In this document: positions 46,667 through 55,350 of the stretch, in pieces
Layout: every line of letters starts with the position of its first letter
How positions within the stretch are numbered: position 1 is the first letter of the stretch
Assembly: GCF_023516215.1 (NCBI RefSeq)
Contig: NZ_CP097349.1
Coordinates: forward strand, 558,001 to 622,000
Source of the DNA: Cytobacillus pseudoceanisediminis
GTDB lineage: Bacteria; Bacillota; Bacilli; Bacillales; Cytobacillaceae
Direction of reading: 5' to 3'
Length of the DNA stretch: 64,000 bases
Program-made: the position numbers and the translations under genes
The notes under the pieces: model-generated
What the model was told of the DNA's origin: nothing
Databases searched by the model: none
Seen by the model: only the letters and a program-made list of their open reading frames with translations

Positions 46667-47362
46667 GTGCGTTTTATTAAAACAATTCCCAATATGGTCA
46701 CTTTGGGTAACTTATATTGCGGTTTTCTTTCAATCGGAATGGCTGCCAATGGCGAATTTAAAAATGCAGCAATATTAATTTTAATCGGCATGATGCTTGA
46801 TAGCATGGACGGCAGGCTGGCAAGAATGCTGAAAGCGGATAGTACGCTTGGAAAAGAACTTGATTCACTGGCAGATATTGTTACATTTGGGGTTGCCCCT
46901 TCATTTTTGGTCTTTTATACATACTTTTTTCAATTTGGAATCCTTGGATTAATCGTTTCAGGTCTTTTTCCTCTATTCGGGGCATATCGGCTTGCCCGAT
47001 TCAATATCAGTCCCCCAAAGTCCTCATTAAATTATTTTATAGGAGTTCCAATAACAGCAGCAGGAGGGATAATGGCCATACTGACCCTTTTTGGTGACCG
47101 TATTCCCAATATCATTACAACTGTTGTGTTCACAGCACTATGCTTTCTGATGGTAAGCAGAATTCGGATTCCCAGCTTTAAGGAAGTTCCTCTTCCAAAA
47201 TACGGGACGATTGTTACCATTTTTCTTGGAAGTGTTCTGTACGTTATTTATAAGGGCTCCTATGGACCATTTCCCGATTTAATTTATATTGCGATTCCGC
47301 TTTACATAGCGTATTTGACATACCGATTCATTAAAGGTAAAAACAAAAAAGAAATCGATTAA
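46667..47362 (+). CDS. pssA: CDP-diacylglycerol-serine O-phosphatidyltransferase
   Basis: A 231-residue membrane enzyme making phosphatidylserine, the precursor of phosphatidylethanolamine. The CDP-alcohol phosphotransferase motif D-G-x2-A-R-x8-G-x3-D-x3-D is in SMDGRLARMLKADSTLGKELDSLAD. Six or so membrane segments follow, with IGVPITAAGGIMAI. GTG 46667 is used. The closest box (GGAGTG) is about 13 bases away, so the start is uncertain by a few codons, but MRFIKTIPNMVTLGNLYCGFLS is the expected N-terminus. No psd gene is nearby. Confidence 0.88.
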   Translation: MRFIKTIPNMVTLGNLYCGFLSIGMAANGEFKNAAILILIGMMLDSMDGRLARMLKADSTLGKELDSLADIVTFGVAPSFLVFYTYFFQFGILGLIVSGLFPLFGAYRLARFNISPPKSSLNYFIGVPITAAGGIMAILTLFGDRIPNIITTVVFTALCFLMVSRIRIPSFKEVPLPKYGTIVTIFLGSVLYVIYKGSYGPFPDLIYIAIPLYIAYLTYRFIKGKNKKEID

Positions 47363-47370
47363 TTAGAAAT

Positions 47371-47500
47371 GCGGAAGCGCCTTGCCCGCGAAGGAACGCA
47401 GACTTAGACCGCCACCCTCCCAAAAGCTGTTGCTTTCGGTCGTGTGATGTTTATGCTGACGCCCTGGGGCCTCACCTCGAGGAGGCAGGCTGCTTGCGCA
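47371..47500. repeat. Degenerate Bacillaceae REP-like element after pssA
   Basis: Starts GCGGAAGCGCCTTGCC and is locally GC-richer than its surroundings, like known dispersed Bacillaceae intergenic repeats that begin with this sequence. It is the opposite orientation of the element at 6504-6560. The far end does not close with a clear matching arm, so the copy looks decayed. Confidence 0.4.
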
Positions 47501-47533
47501 AACAGTTATCAGAGTTCAAAGTTATACTTTTTT

Positions 47534-47570
47534 ACAAATAAAAAAGGCCGGGATGGCCTTTTTTATTTGT
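47534..47570. terminator. Bidirectional intrinsic terminator
   Basis: A perfect 16-bp stem (47534-47549 with 47555-47570) with A-tract and T-tract arms. It serves the leftward GIY-YIG gene, whose stop codon lies inside it, and can stop transcription from pssA. Confidence 0.9.
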
Positions 47571-47946
47571 AAAATACCTTGTCTATATTAAATTTTGCAT
47601 GAAGGGTATTAATGATATAAGTTTCATAAATTTCGCGCTCCATGCTGTCTTCCACGTAAATGACCGCAATTTTATAGATATCATCGCGATGATTTTTTAT
47701 TGGAGAAACATTATCTTCAAAATGTTTTTTCACGCGCTGCCTTAATTTTCGTGCCTTCCCTACAAATAGCAGATCTTCATTCGCATCGAAAAACAGAATC
47801 ATGCCGCCCTTGTCTCTTGGTATTTTATGATAATCTGTGAAACCATAGACACTGCTAAGGTCACTTTCTCCTGCCTGTCCCGTTTGCCTGCTTCTTGTAA
47901 TTACGAGATCAGGCTGAGGGATTTCAATTTTTATCAATATCATCAC
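47563..47946 (-). CDS. GIY-YIG nuclease-fold protein
   Basis: A 127-residue protein containing the compact GIY-YIG core: GGMILFFDANEDLLFVGKARKLRQRVKKHF, with the catalytic-type Arg in the RQRV region and a Glu in EREIYETYIINTLHAKFN. The first tyrosine of the classical GIY motif is replaced (MILFF). Relatives in Bacillus are annotated as UvrC-like excision-repair endonucleases. A DNA-processing role is inferred. It is monocistronic. Confidence 0.72.
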   Translation of the reverse strand: MMILIKIEIPQPDLVITRSRQTGQAGESDLSSVYGFTDYHKIPRDKGGMILFFDANEDLLFVGKARKLRQRVKKHFEDNVSPIKNHRDDIYKIAVIYVEDSMEREIYETYIINTLHAKFNIDKVFYK

Positions 47947-48036
47947 TTCCTATTCTAAGATTAAAGAGTACCATAAATTTCATATGTAATCTACATTAAA
48001 AAGTATCATTGGATCCTGCCTTGCCGCAGAAGCTCC

Positions 48037-48500
48037 TTATATGAAGTGTAATTGTTTTTGTCTTTCTTTTGTCATATTCAGCAGCACTTCATTATTAAGC
48101 GAGCGTGCCATTTTAAGGGTAAGATCCAAAATCTTTTGATTCCTTCCTTCTGGCCGTAATCAATAGCAACCCGATCACATTGAACTTCAGTATCTGTACA
48201 AATTATATTCTTTCCAGCAGGATAGGTAATATGTCCAATTTCATGCCAGATTATCGCTTCTTTTATTTCTCTGTCTGAACAGAACTTTTCATAATCATAG
48301 ACGACAATAAACCAGTCATAATGCGCATACAGGGATTGATAAAACATAGTCAGGAGTCTGCAGTCAATATTCCACAAGTTCAGCCAGCTTCCATCGTTTA
48401 GACCAAAGTTTTTTAAAACAGTATGTTTATCTTCTAAAATGGCTATTATTCCGTCCAGGCCGCAATAGGATAAGGAAAGCTCTTCACACAAACAGATCAA
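48037..48500 (-). CDS. Small HExxH-motif protein, putative zinc metallopeptidase; one frameshift
   Basis: A 154-residue soluble protein with a zincin-type motif HEIGH in EAIIWHEIGHITYP and a possible third ligand in TDTEVQCDRVAIDYG. As written the frame ends at MKCC (48078), but the A4 run (T4 on the plus strand at 48134-48137) seems short by one; adding it gives GIKKILDLTLKMARSLNNEVLLNMTKERQKQLHFI and a stop at 48037. The short length and motif recall ImmA/IrrE-type or M48-like peptidases, but the family is uncertain. It has no partner regulator gene. Confidence 0.6.
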
Positions 48501-49172
48501 GTCAGATTCTCCTTTTAATTAATTTCGGTTTACTAGCATTGTTATGTAAGCGGCACTTTTTTAATCACCAGCCTATAAAAAAATAAAGAAATGAATGGAT
48601 TTGTTTGCAAACTGCCATGCGGCAGTATGATGCAAAAACGTGGCAGCAGATACATTTCAAGAAAATCTGCAAGGTAATTAATTTAGGTGTGATTTAACTA
48701 GTAATCCAAAAGCGGGGCCTCAGCAGCCTTCATGGAGGGGTAAAGGTTGCTCGAGACCAAACTTTCATATGCACAGCGGCTTTCCAGCACACTTTCAGCT
48801 AAGCCTGGTTAACGGCACTTTAAGAAGTTAATCGTGTTTTTTCCTGATTATAGTAAACCAAAATGGGTATATTCTAATAAAAATTAACATTGAACGGGTG
48901 AATTCCTAAGCTGAGCACATCTGTGTTAGCTTTTTTTCGTTCTTTTTACATAAAGAGTTTCCCTCATAATTATTACTTAGCTTATAGTGAAAAATACTTA
49001 CACATAAGGAAATTGTCATATCAATATTCCATTTCACATAAAAATGAAAAATAGCTAAGGGCTAAAAAATATTTTAAATATAAAAAGGAGAAAATAAATA
49101 TGTAAAGAATATTAAAACTATTCATAATTTTATAAAAAATATTTTGTGTTTCGAAATAAAGGGGTTAGCAAG
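48501..49172. other. Long non-coding gap before the importer operon, with a start-stop element
   Basis: No supported gene over 672 bases. It holds a moderately GC-rich stretch at 48715-48830, a terminator-like hairpin at 48908-48937, and an AT-rich leader. In the leader, AAAAGGAG (49083-49090) is followed nine bases later by ATG-TAA (49100-49105), a start codon directly followed by a stop. The hairpin would suit the end of a short untranslated transcript, but I recognise no RNA family. Confidence 0.4.
48908..48937 (+). terminator. Terminator-like hairpin in the non-coding gap
   Basis: AAGCT and CAC pair with AGCTT and GTG with an internal mismatch, followed by seven T. No coding gene precedes it on this strand. 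Confidence 0.55.
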
Positions 49173-49943
49173 TTGGGGATATTAGAGATTAAAGATGCTA
49201 CTTTGAGGTTTGGAGGCGTAGTGGCGCTTGACAACGTCTCATATGAAGTGCAGGAAGGAGAGATTTTTTCACTTATTGGGCCAAATGGCGCAGGGAAGAC
49301 AAGTATGCTGAATTGCATTAGCGGACTATACAAGCCTTCATCTGGTTCCATCCATTTCAAGGGGGAAGATATCACCCGCTATAAACCTCACAAAAGAGCC
49401 AGTATGGGCATTGCCAGGGCATTCCAGAACATCGAACTTTTTCCGCATTTATCTGTTTTGGACAATCTGATGCTTGGCAGGCATGTGAGAATGAAAACCG
49501 GACTCCTTGCAGGAGGATTTTATTGGGGAAAGGCGCAAAGAGAGGAAATTGAACATCGGAAAAAAGTTGAGCAGGTGATCGATTTTCTTGAAATTGAGGA
49601 TATCCGCAATACTCCCGTGGGTACCCTTTCGTATGGATTGCAGAAAAGAGTCGAAACCGGCAGGGCTCTGGCACTGGAACCTGACATCCTTCTTCTGGAT
49701 GAGCCGATGGCAGGCATGAATAGTGAGGAAAAAGAGGACATGGCCAGATACATTATCGACATTCATGAAGAAATGAATACAACTATTATATTAATTGAAC
49801 ACGACATGGGGGTTGTAATGGATTTATCCGATCACATTGCAGTTCTTGATTTTGGTAAGCTGATTGGTTACGGGACGCCTGAAGAGATTCAGAATAATCC
49901 TAGAGTCATAGAAGCTTATCTGGGAGAGGAGAATGCCGTATAA
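49173..49943 (+). CDS. livG: Branched-chain amino acid-type ABC importer, ATP-binding protein LivG
   Basis: A 256-residue ATPase of the HAAT (hydrophobic amino acid) importer class. Walker A is IGPNGAGKTSMLN, then FQNIELFPHLSVLDNLMLG, the signature LSYGLQKRVE (variant of LSGGQ), Walker B ILLLDEPMAGM, and IEHDMGVVMDLSD. TTG 49173 eight bases after AAAGGGG is chosen. It opens an operon livG, CoA ligase, livH, livM, binding protein, livF, CoA ligase. The mix with ligases suggests that the imported ligand is a carboxylic acid rather than an amino acid. Confidence 0.88.
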   Translation: MGILEIKDATLRFGGVVALDNVSYEVQEGEIFSLIGPNGAGKTSMLNCISGLYKPSSGSIHFKGEDITRYKPHKRASMGIARAFQNIELFPHLSVLDNLMLGRHVRMKTGLLAGGFYWGKAQREEIEHRKKVEQVIDFLEIEDIRNTPVGTLSYGLQKRVETGRALALEPDILLLDEPMAGMNSEEKEDMARYIIDIHEEMNTTIILIEHDMGVVMDLSDHIAVLDFGKLIGYGTPEEIQNNPRVIEAYLGEENAV

Positions 49944-49996
49944 AAGATGATTCGTCTAAACGGTAGATTAATAGTTTTGTAGGGGGAGAGATTCTT

Positions 49997-51904
49997 TTGA
50001 GCATGACATTTCCGCAGCTGCTTATTGAAAGGGCATACATAAATGGGTCACAAGTTGCTTTAAGAGAAAAAGAATTTGGAATTTGGAATGAGATAACGTA
50101 TGAAGCGTTCTTGGAGAAAGTTAAGAATTTCAGCTTGGGATTGGCCTCTTTAGGACTAAAAAGGGAGGATAAGCTAGCCATTATCGGCGATAACAGACCT
50201 GAATGGGTAATCAGTGAGCTTGCTGTGCAAAGCTTGGGCGGCATTTCAGTTGGAATCTATCAGGAATCCTTATCTGCAGAACTTAGTTACATTATTGATA
50301 ATTGTGACGCAACTATAATAGTTGCGGAAGATCAGGAGCAAGTGGATAAGCTGATGGAGATTAAAGACTCCATTCCTAAAGTCAGAACGATTATTTATTA
50401 TGATTCACGGGGCATGAGAAGTTATCGGGAGGATTTCCTGTTTGAATTTGAAGAGGTTCTGCAAATGGGACAAAGCTGTCACTCGGAGCAGCCTGATTTA
50501 TTTTCGCAGGAAGTTGATAAAGGCACTGCAGATGACGTGGCGATTTTATCATATACTTCAGGAACGACAGGCAATCCGAAAGGAACGATGCTTACCTACC
50601 GGAATCTGCTGGATATGGCTAAAAATTTGTCAGACATTGATCCGCTGACGGACAAAGATGAATATGTTTCATTCCTTCCGCTTGCCTGGATCGGGGAGCA
50701 GATGATGACCCTTGCGATGGGCTTATACAATGGAATGACAATTAATTTCCCTGAAGAGCCTGCAACCGTTTTGGAAGATCTGCGGGAAATTGGGCCACAG
50801 GTTATGTTTTCGCCGCCAAGAATCTATGAAGATATGGTGTCGCGCTTTCAGGTCAGAATTCAGGATAGCGGCTGGCTGAAAAGAAAGATATATAACTGGT
50901 GCAAGCCGATAGGCGAGAAGGTAGCTAAAGCCCATTTTGGGAATAAACCTGTCAGCGCAGGTACGAAGGCTCTTTATAAAATTGCTGATTATGTGATGTT
51001 CAGTGCAATTCGCGATCACTTTGGACTTTTGAAGATCAAGCGTGCTTATACCGGCGGTGCTCCTTTGGGCCCGGATGTATTTGAATTCTTTCACAGTATT
51101 GGAGTCAATGTAAAAAGCATTTACGGGCAGACAGAAGTTGCCGGCATATCCATTGTGCACAGGGATGGCGACATTAAGCTTGATAGTGTCGGAATTCCTA
51201 TTCCGGGAACAGAAGTGAAAATTTCTGATGAAGGGGAAATTCTGATCAGGAGCTCGAGTGTGTGCAAAGGGTACTACAAAAACGAGAAAAGCACAATCGA
51301 AACCATACAGGAAGGCTGGCTGCATACAGGGGATGCAGGGAGGCTGGATAAGGAAGGGCATTTGTATATCATTGACAGGATTAAAGATGTCATCCGTCTT
51401 GATACAGGTGAGATGTTCTCCCCGCAATTTATCGAGAATAAGCTTAAATTCAGCTCGTTCATACAGGAAGCGGTAGCAATCGGGAAGGATCGCCCATATG
51501 TGGTTGCCATGATCAATATTGATATGAAAAATGTAGGGCGCTGGGCCGAGAAAAATCAAATCAGCTATACCACGTATACCGATTTATCTTCCAAACCTGA
51601 AGTGCTGGAATTAATCGAAAAACAGGTGCAGGAAATCAACCAGACCCTGCCTGAAAAAGCCCGGGTTAAGAAATTCGTACTTCTATATAAAGAACTGGAT
51701 GCCGATGATGAAGAGCTTACAAGAACAAAGAAAGTCCGCAGGCAATTTGTTGCTAAAAAATATCAGGCATTGATCGACGGGCTTTATACAGAGGACAAAA
51801 AAATACGTGTAAATGGCACGATCAAATATCGTGACGGCATGGAACAAACCATCCAAACAACGCTTCAAGTCATTTTTATGGATGAAGGAGAGGGGGCAGC
51901 TTAA
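49997..51904 (+). CDS. Long-chain-type acyl-CoA synthetase, AMP-forming, within the importer operon
   Basis: A 635-residue ANL-family ligase of the long FAA1-like type. P-loop YTSGTTGNPKGTMLTYRNL, then FLPLAWIGEQMM, YGQTEVAGIS, GWLHTGDAGRLDKEGHLYIIDRIKDVI, and a C-terminal RTKKVRRQFV where other ligases keep the catalytic lysine. It starts at TTG 49997 after AGGGGGAGAG, and its stop overlaps the livH ATG (TAATG). Its place between livG and livH strongly suggests that it activates the substrate as it enters the cell. Confidence 0.87.
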   Translation: MSMTFPQLLIERAYINGSQVALREKEFGIWNEITYEAFLEKVKNFSLGLASLGLKREDKLAIIGDNRPEWVISELAVQSLGGISVGIYQESLSAELSYIIDNCDATIIVAEDQEQVDKLMEIKDSIPKVRTIIYYDSRGMRSYREDFLFEFEEVLQMGQSCHSEQPDLFSQEVDKGTADDVAILSYTSGTTGNPKGTMLTYRNLLDMAKNLSDIDPLTDKDEYVSFLPLAWIGEQMMTLAMGLYNGMTINFPEEPATVLEDLREIGPQVMFSPPRIYEDMVSRFQVRIQDSGWLKRKIYNWCKPIGEKVAKAHFGNKPVSAGTKALYKIADYVMFSAIRDHFGLLKIKRAYTGGAPLGPDVFEFFHSIGVNVKSIYGQTEVAGISIVHRDGDIKLDSVGIPIPGTEVKISDEGEILIRSSSVCKGYYKNEKSTIETIQEGWLHTGDAGRLDKEGHLYIIDRIKDVIRLDTGEMFSPQFIENKLKFSSFIQEAVAIGKDRPYVVAMINIDMKNVGRWAEKNQISYTTYTDLSSKPEVLELIEKQVQEINQTLPEKARVKKFVLLYKELDADDEELTRTKKVRRQFVAKKYQALIDGLYTEDKKIRVNGTIKYRDGMEQTIQTTLQVIFMDEGEGAA

Positions 51905-52786
51905 TGACTTTTTCTTGCAGATGCTTGTAACAGGAATCGTGGTAGGAAGTGTTTATGCACTTGTGGCATTGGGCTTTGTGCTTATTTATAAATCCAGTGA
52001 CGCCATCAACTTTGCACAGGGTGAGTTCCTTTTAATTGGAACGTATGTATGTTTAACGCTTATTACAGCCTACAACATCCCGTTTATAGCAGCCCTTTTA
52101 ATTGCGCTTATGTTCAGTGCCGTTTTGGGATTTGTCATTGAACGGATTGTTCTGAGGCCGTTTATCGGAGAGCCGGTCATATCCATGATAATGGCGACGA
52201 TCGGTTTATCGAGTGTTCTTGCCGGGATTGTCCATATTATTTGGGGCCATGAAACACGTGTGTTTCCAAAAATCTTCTCAGAGCAGCCTGTTAATCTGGG
52301 TGAAATTGTCATTGCGCCCGTCTATTTATGGTCACTTTTAATCGTTGTGGCTATGCTAATCATTTTCACTCTATTTTTCAAATATTCGAAGCTGGGAATT
52401 GCGATGAGGGCAACCGCAGATGATCAGCAGGCAGCGATGTCGATGGGAATCAGCGTAAAAATGATTTTCGCAGTTGCCTGGGCGATTGCTGCCATTGTTT
52501 CAGCAGTTGGAGGCATCCTTCTCGGGAACATAAATGGTGTTAATGCATCCCTTTCAGCGATCGGGTTAAAGGTACTTCCGGTTGCCATCCTTGGGGGACT
52601 TGACAGTATCCCAGGGGCCATCATCGGCGGACTGATTATCGGCATTCTTGAGAGCCTGACCGGGGGATATCTGGATCCATTGGTTGGTGGCGGTCTGAAA
52701 GAGGTTATGCCGTTTGTCATCCTCGTATTTATCCTTATGTTCAAGCCATATGGTTTGTTCGGAAAAAAGAAATCGAGAGGGTGTAG
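51904..52786 (+). CDS. livH: Branched-chain amino acid-type ABC importer permease LivH; two missing bases
   Basis: About 294 residues after repair, with eight or so membrane segments. ATG 51904 overlaps the ligase stop and sits seven bases after GGAGAGGGGG. One more T in the T5 run at 51909-51913 gives MTFFLQMLVTGIVVGSVYALVALGF, the normal LivH start. Conserved NFAQGEFLLIG and LPVAILGGLDSIPGAIIGGLIIG follow. As written the frame reads through into livM, but one more A in the A6 run at 52763-52768 ends it at FGKKEIERV with a TAG at 52784. Otherwise it would look like a LivH-LivM fusion. Confidence 0.85.
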
Positions 52787-52790
52787 CCGA

Positions 52791-53852
52791 GTGAGAAATC
52801 CTTTTGTAATGGATTGTGGAGAATTCCATGTGAATTATAAACAAGATATGGCTATCTGGAAAATAACCAGAGTAAGGATGCGTGTCTTCATTCTTCTGGC
52901 TGTATTTGCAGTATTCCCGATGTTGGCATCCGATTATATTATTGGACTGGCTACGCTTTGCGGAATTGCCGCGATTGGTGCTATTGGTTTGAACATCCTG
53001 ACGGGTTTTACCGGCCAGATTTCCATAGGGGTAGGCGCCTTTCTGGGGGTAGGCGGTTATACATCGGCCATTCTGACAGCAAAGCTGGGGTTAAGCTTCT
53101 GGATTGCTATGCCGACAGCCGGCATTGTGACGGCGATTGTAGGCGGACTATTCGGATTGCCTTCCTTAAGGCTAAAAGGATTATATCTAGCCATTGCCAC
53201 CCTGGCAGCACAGGTAATCATCCTGTTTGTTATTTCCCGCTGGGATGCGCTGACTGGCGGAACAGCCGGAATGGTCCTATCCAGGCCTGAACTTGGCAGT
53301 TTTGTCTTTTACAGTGAGCGGAGCTATTATTATCTGATGTTTACGGTGCTGATTATTACAGCCGCCTTTACCTTAAACCTCTTCCGATCGCGGGTCGGCA
53401 GGGCATTCATAGCAGTCCGTGACCGTGATGTCGCTGCAGAAGTTATGGGAATCGATTTGTTTAAGTATAAGGTATTGGCATTTATTGTTAGTTCCTTTTT
53501 CGTCGGCATCGCCGGAGCTTTACTGGGTCACTATACGATGGTTGTAAGTCCCGAGCTTTACAGCATCACAGTGTCCATTGAATACTTGGCAATCATACTG
53601 GTAGGCGGTTTAGGGAGTGTATTCGGGTCGATTTACGGAGCCGTTTTTATTACACTGCTTCCGGTTGTCCTCAGGTCAGGTGTAGAAATGATGAGCGGGG
53701 TTTTCCCAGACTTATCTGCAGTCTTAATAGGAATGAAAGAGGTGGTATTTGGCCTCGTGATTATCTTATTCCTGATTTATGAACCGCAGGGGCTCGCAAA
53801 AATATGGAAGAATATTAAAGACTACTTTAAGCTGTGGCCGTTTTCTTATTAA
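52791..53852 (+). CDS. livM: Branched-chain amino acid-type ABC importer permease LivM
   Basis: 353 residues from GTG 52791, which follows GAGAGGGTG and lies four bases after the corrected livH stop. The N-terminal 30 residues are polar, then nine or ten membrane segments with NILTGFTGQISIGVGAFLGVGGYTSAIL, GLPSLRLKGLYLAIATLAAQ and the EAA-like loop RDVAAEVMGIDLFKYKVLAFIVSSFFVGIAGAL. It pairs with LivH to form the membrane channel. Confidence 0.87.
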   Translation: MRNPFVMDCGEFHVNYKQDMAIWKITRVRMRVFILLAVFAVFPMLASDYIIGLATLCGIAAIGAIGLNILTGFTGQISIGVGAFLGVGGYTSAILTAKLGLSFWIAMPTAGIVTAIVGGLFGLPSLRLKGLYLAIATLAAQVIILFVISRWDALTGGTAGMVLSRPELGSFVFYSERSYYYLMFTVLIITAAFTLNLFRSRVGRAFIAVRDRDVAAEVMGIDLFKYKVLAFIVSSFFVGIAGALLGHYTMVVSPELYSITVSIEYLAIILVGGLGSVFGSIYGAVFITLLPVVLRSGVEMMSGVFPDLSAVLIGMKEVVFGLVIILFLIYEPQGLAKIWKNIKDYFKLWPFSY

Positions 53853-53871
53853 TTCCCGGGTAATAATTTCT

Positions 53872-53903
53872 GAAAATTTTGAAAGCAAAACTTTCAAATT
53901 TTT
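53872..53903 (+). other. Hairpin between livM and the binding-protein gene
   Basis: AAAATTTTGAAAG pairs with CTTTCAAATTTTT around CAAAA. It sits just before the ribosome site of the binding-protein gene, where such hairpins often protect the 5' end of a more abundant message or act as a weak terminator. Confidence 0.45.
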
Positions 53904-53935
53904 ATAAAAAAGAGGTAAAAATGAGGGGGAACATT

Positions 53936-55113
53936 ATGAAGAAGGTGTGGAAAGGTTTATTGGCAGCAACATTAATGGCTGGAATGCTTGCTGGCTGTTC
54001 AGGAGGCAGCGAGGGAGCATCCGGTGACAAGAAAGGCACTGTCAAAATCGGCGGTATCTTTGACCTAACGGGCGGTACCGGTGATGTAGGAACACCATAT
54101 GCAGAAGGTGAAAAAGCATTTTTTGAATCCATTGCAGGTGAGGAGATCAATGGCTATAAGCTCGAATTAATCGGTGATGACTATGCTTATAAAATTCCTG
54201 AAGCTCAAAAACTTTATCAGAAATTAAAATCAAAGGATAAAGTATCGGCTATTTTAGGATGGGGAACAGGTGACACAGAAGCTCTTCGCCAGCAGGTGGC
54301 AGCCGACAAGCTTCCATTCATCTCGGCTTCATACTCAGAGAATCTAAAAAATATTGACGAAAGTCCATATAATTTCCTGGCCGCCGCTTCTTACTCCGAC
54401 CAGGCAAGATCTGTACTGAAATGGATAAAAGACAATCACACTGGCGGCACACCTACTGTTGCCTTAATTTACAACGATACGGCTTTTGGAAAATCCCCAA
54501 TTGAAGATGCCAAAAATTATGCACAGGAAAATGGCATTGAAATTGTTGATGAGCAAATAGTTGACCTGAAAACACTTGATGCAACCTCCCAATTACTGAA
54601 CATGGAAAAGAAAAATCCTGATTATGCGATTATCAACCAAACTTGGGGGCAACCGCAACGATTCTCAAAGATGCTAAAAAGCTTGGCCTTGATACAAAAT
54701 TCATCGGTTTAAACTGGGCTACCGGAGAAGGCTTGCTTCCAATTGCGGGCGATGCGGCTGAAGGATTTATCGGGGTTGTCACACATGCATTCCCTTATGA
54801 AGATCTTCCTGGAATGGAAGAAATCAAGAAGTTCGTAGAAAGCAAGGGAGAAAAGCTGGAAGACAAAAACCAGAAATTTATCCAGGGATGGGTTTCCGCA
54901 AAAATTATGGTTGAAGGCCTAAAACTTGCTGAAGACCCGACTTCAGGCGAAGGGATCCGATCTGGCCTTGAGAAAATCTCAAATCTTGATCTTGGCGGTC
55001 TAGCTGCCCCAGTTACATTTTCACCTGACAATCATGCTGGTACAAACCAAATTCGGTTGGCAGAAGTCAAAAACGGCCAGTTTGAAGTGTTCACTGATTA
55101 TATCGGCTACTAA
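53936..55113 (+). CDS. ABC importer substrate-binding lipoprotein (LivJ-like); one frameshift
   Basis: 392 residues after repair. A lipoprotein signal with lipobox LAGC (Cys21) anchors it outside the membrane. The mature part is a type I periplasmic-binding fold: KIGGIFDLTGGTGDVGTPYAEGEKAFFESIAG, VSAILGWGTGDTEALRQQVAADKLPFISASYSE, VALIYNDTAFGKSP. The frame breaks in the G5 run at 54645-54649; one more G gives INQTWGATATILKDAKKLGLDTKFIG and continues to 55113. ATG 53936 after AGGGGG is chosen. The ligand is unknown; the operon's CoA ligases argue for an organic acid. Confidence 0.87.
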
Positions 55114-55183
55114 AATGGTGGGGGCGAGGTTTTATACCCGCCTCCTGTTAACTTTTAAAGGCTTGGATCATTACTAGATTGAG

Positions 55184-55286
55184 AACTTGGCAAATAAACT
55201 CGAAATTTGGCAAACAAACGATTTGAATCCGCAAACAAATCTCAGATTTTGCAAATAAACCGAGAAAACCAGCAAACAACAAATGA
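55184..55286. repeat. Five GCAAAYAAA repeats spaced 20-21 bp, inside the importer operon
   Basis: GCAAATAAA or GCAAACAA(A) words start at 55190, 55210, 55231, 55251 and 55272 (steps 20, 21, 20, 21). The words between them differ. The array occupies the 237-bp gap between the binding-protein gene and livF. The same word family occurs at 2240-2292. Confidence 0.75.
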
Positions 55287-55350
55287 TTCAGAACTTGACC
55301 TTGGGACGAATAAATAGAGAAAGAGTTTATAAAGCTGGGAGGACAGATGA

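Noticed and set aside
47371..47500. CRISPR or insertion-sequence remnant after pssA
   Set aside because: No spacer-repeat periodicity, transposase fragment or target duplication; the ends match dispersed Bacillaceae intergenic repeats instead.
48715..48830. Known riboswitch or structural RNA (T-box, SAM, TPP, preQ1, 6S, RNase P) in the non-coding gap
   Set aside because: None of the conserved core sequences I know for these families is present.
49147..49163. GTTTCGAAATAAAGGGG before livG as a fifth copy of the glycolate operator motif
   Set aside because: Only the left half matches; the right AAAC arm is missing and the site overlaps the ribosome box.
50723..51559. Long minus-strand frame (278 codons) opposite the acyl-CoA synthetase
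   Set aside because: No ribosome site or protein-like composition; it mirrors a well-supported gene on the other strand.
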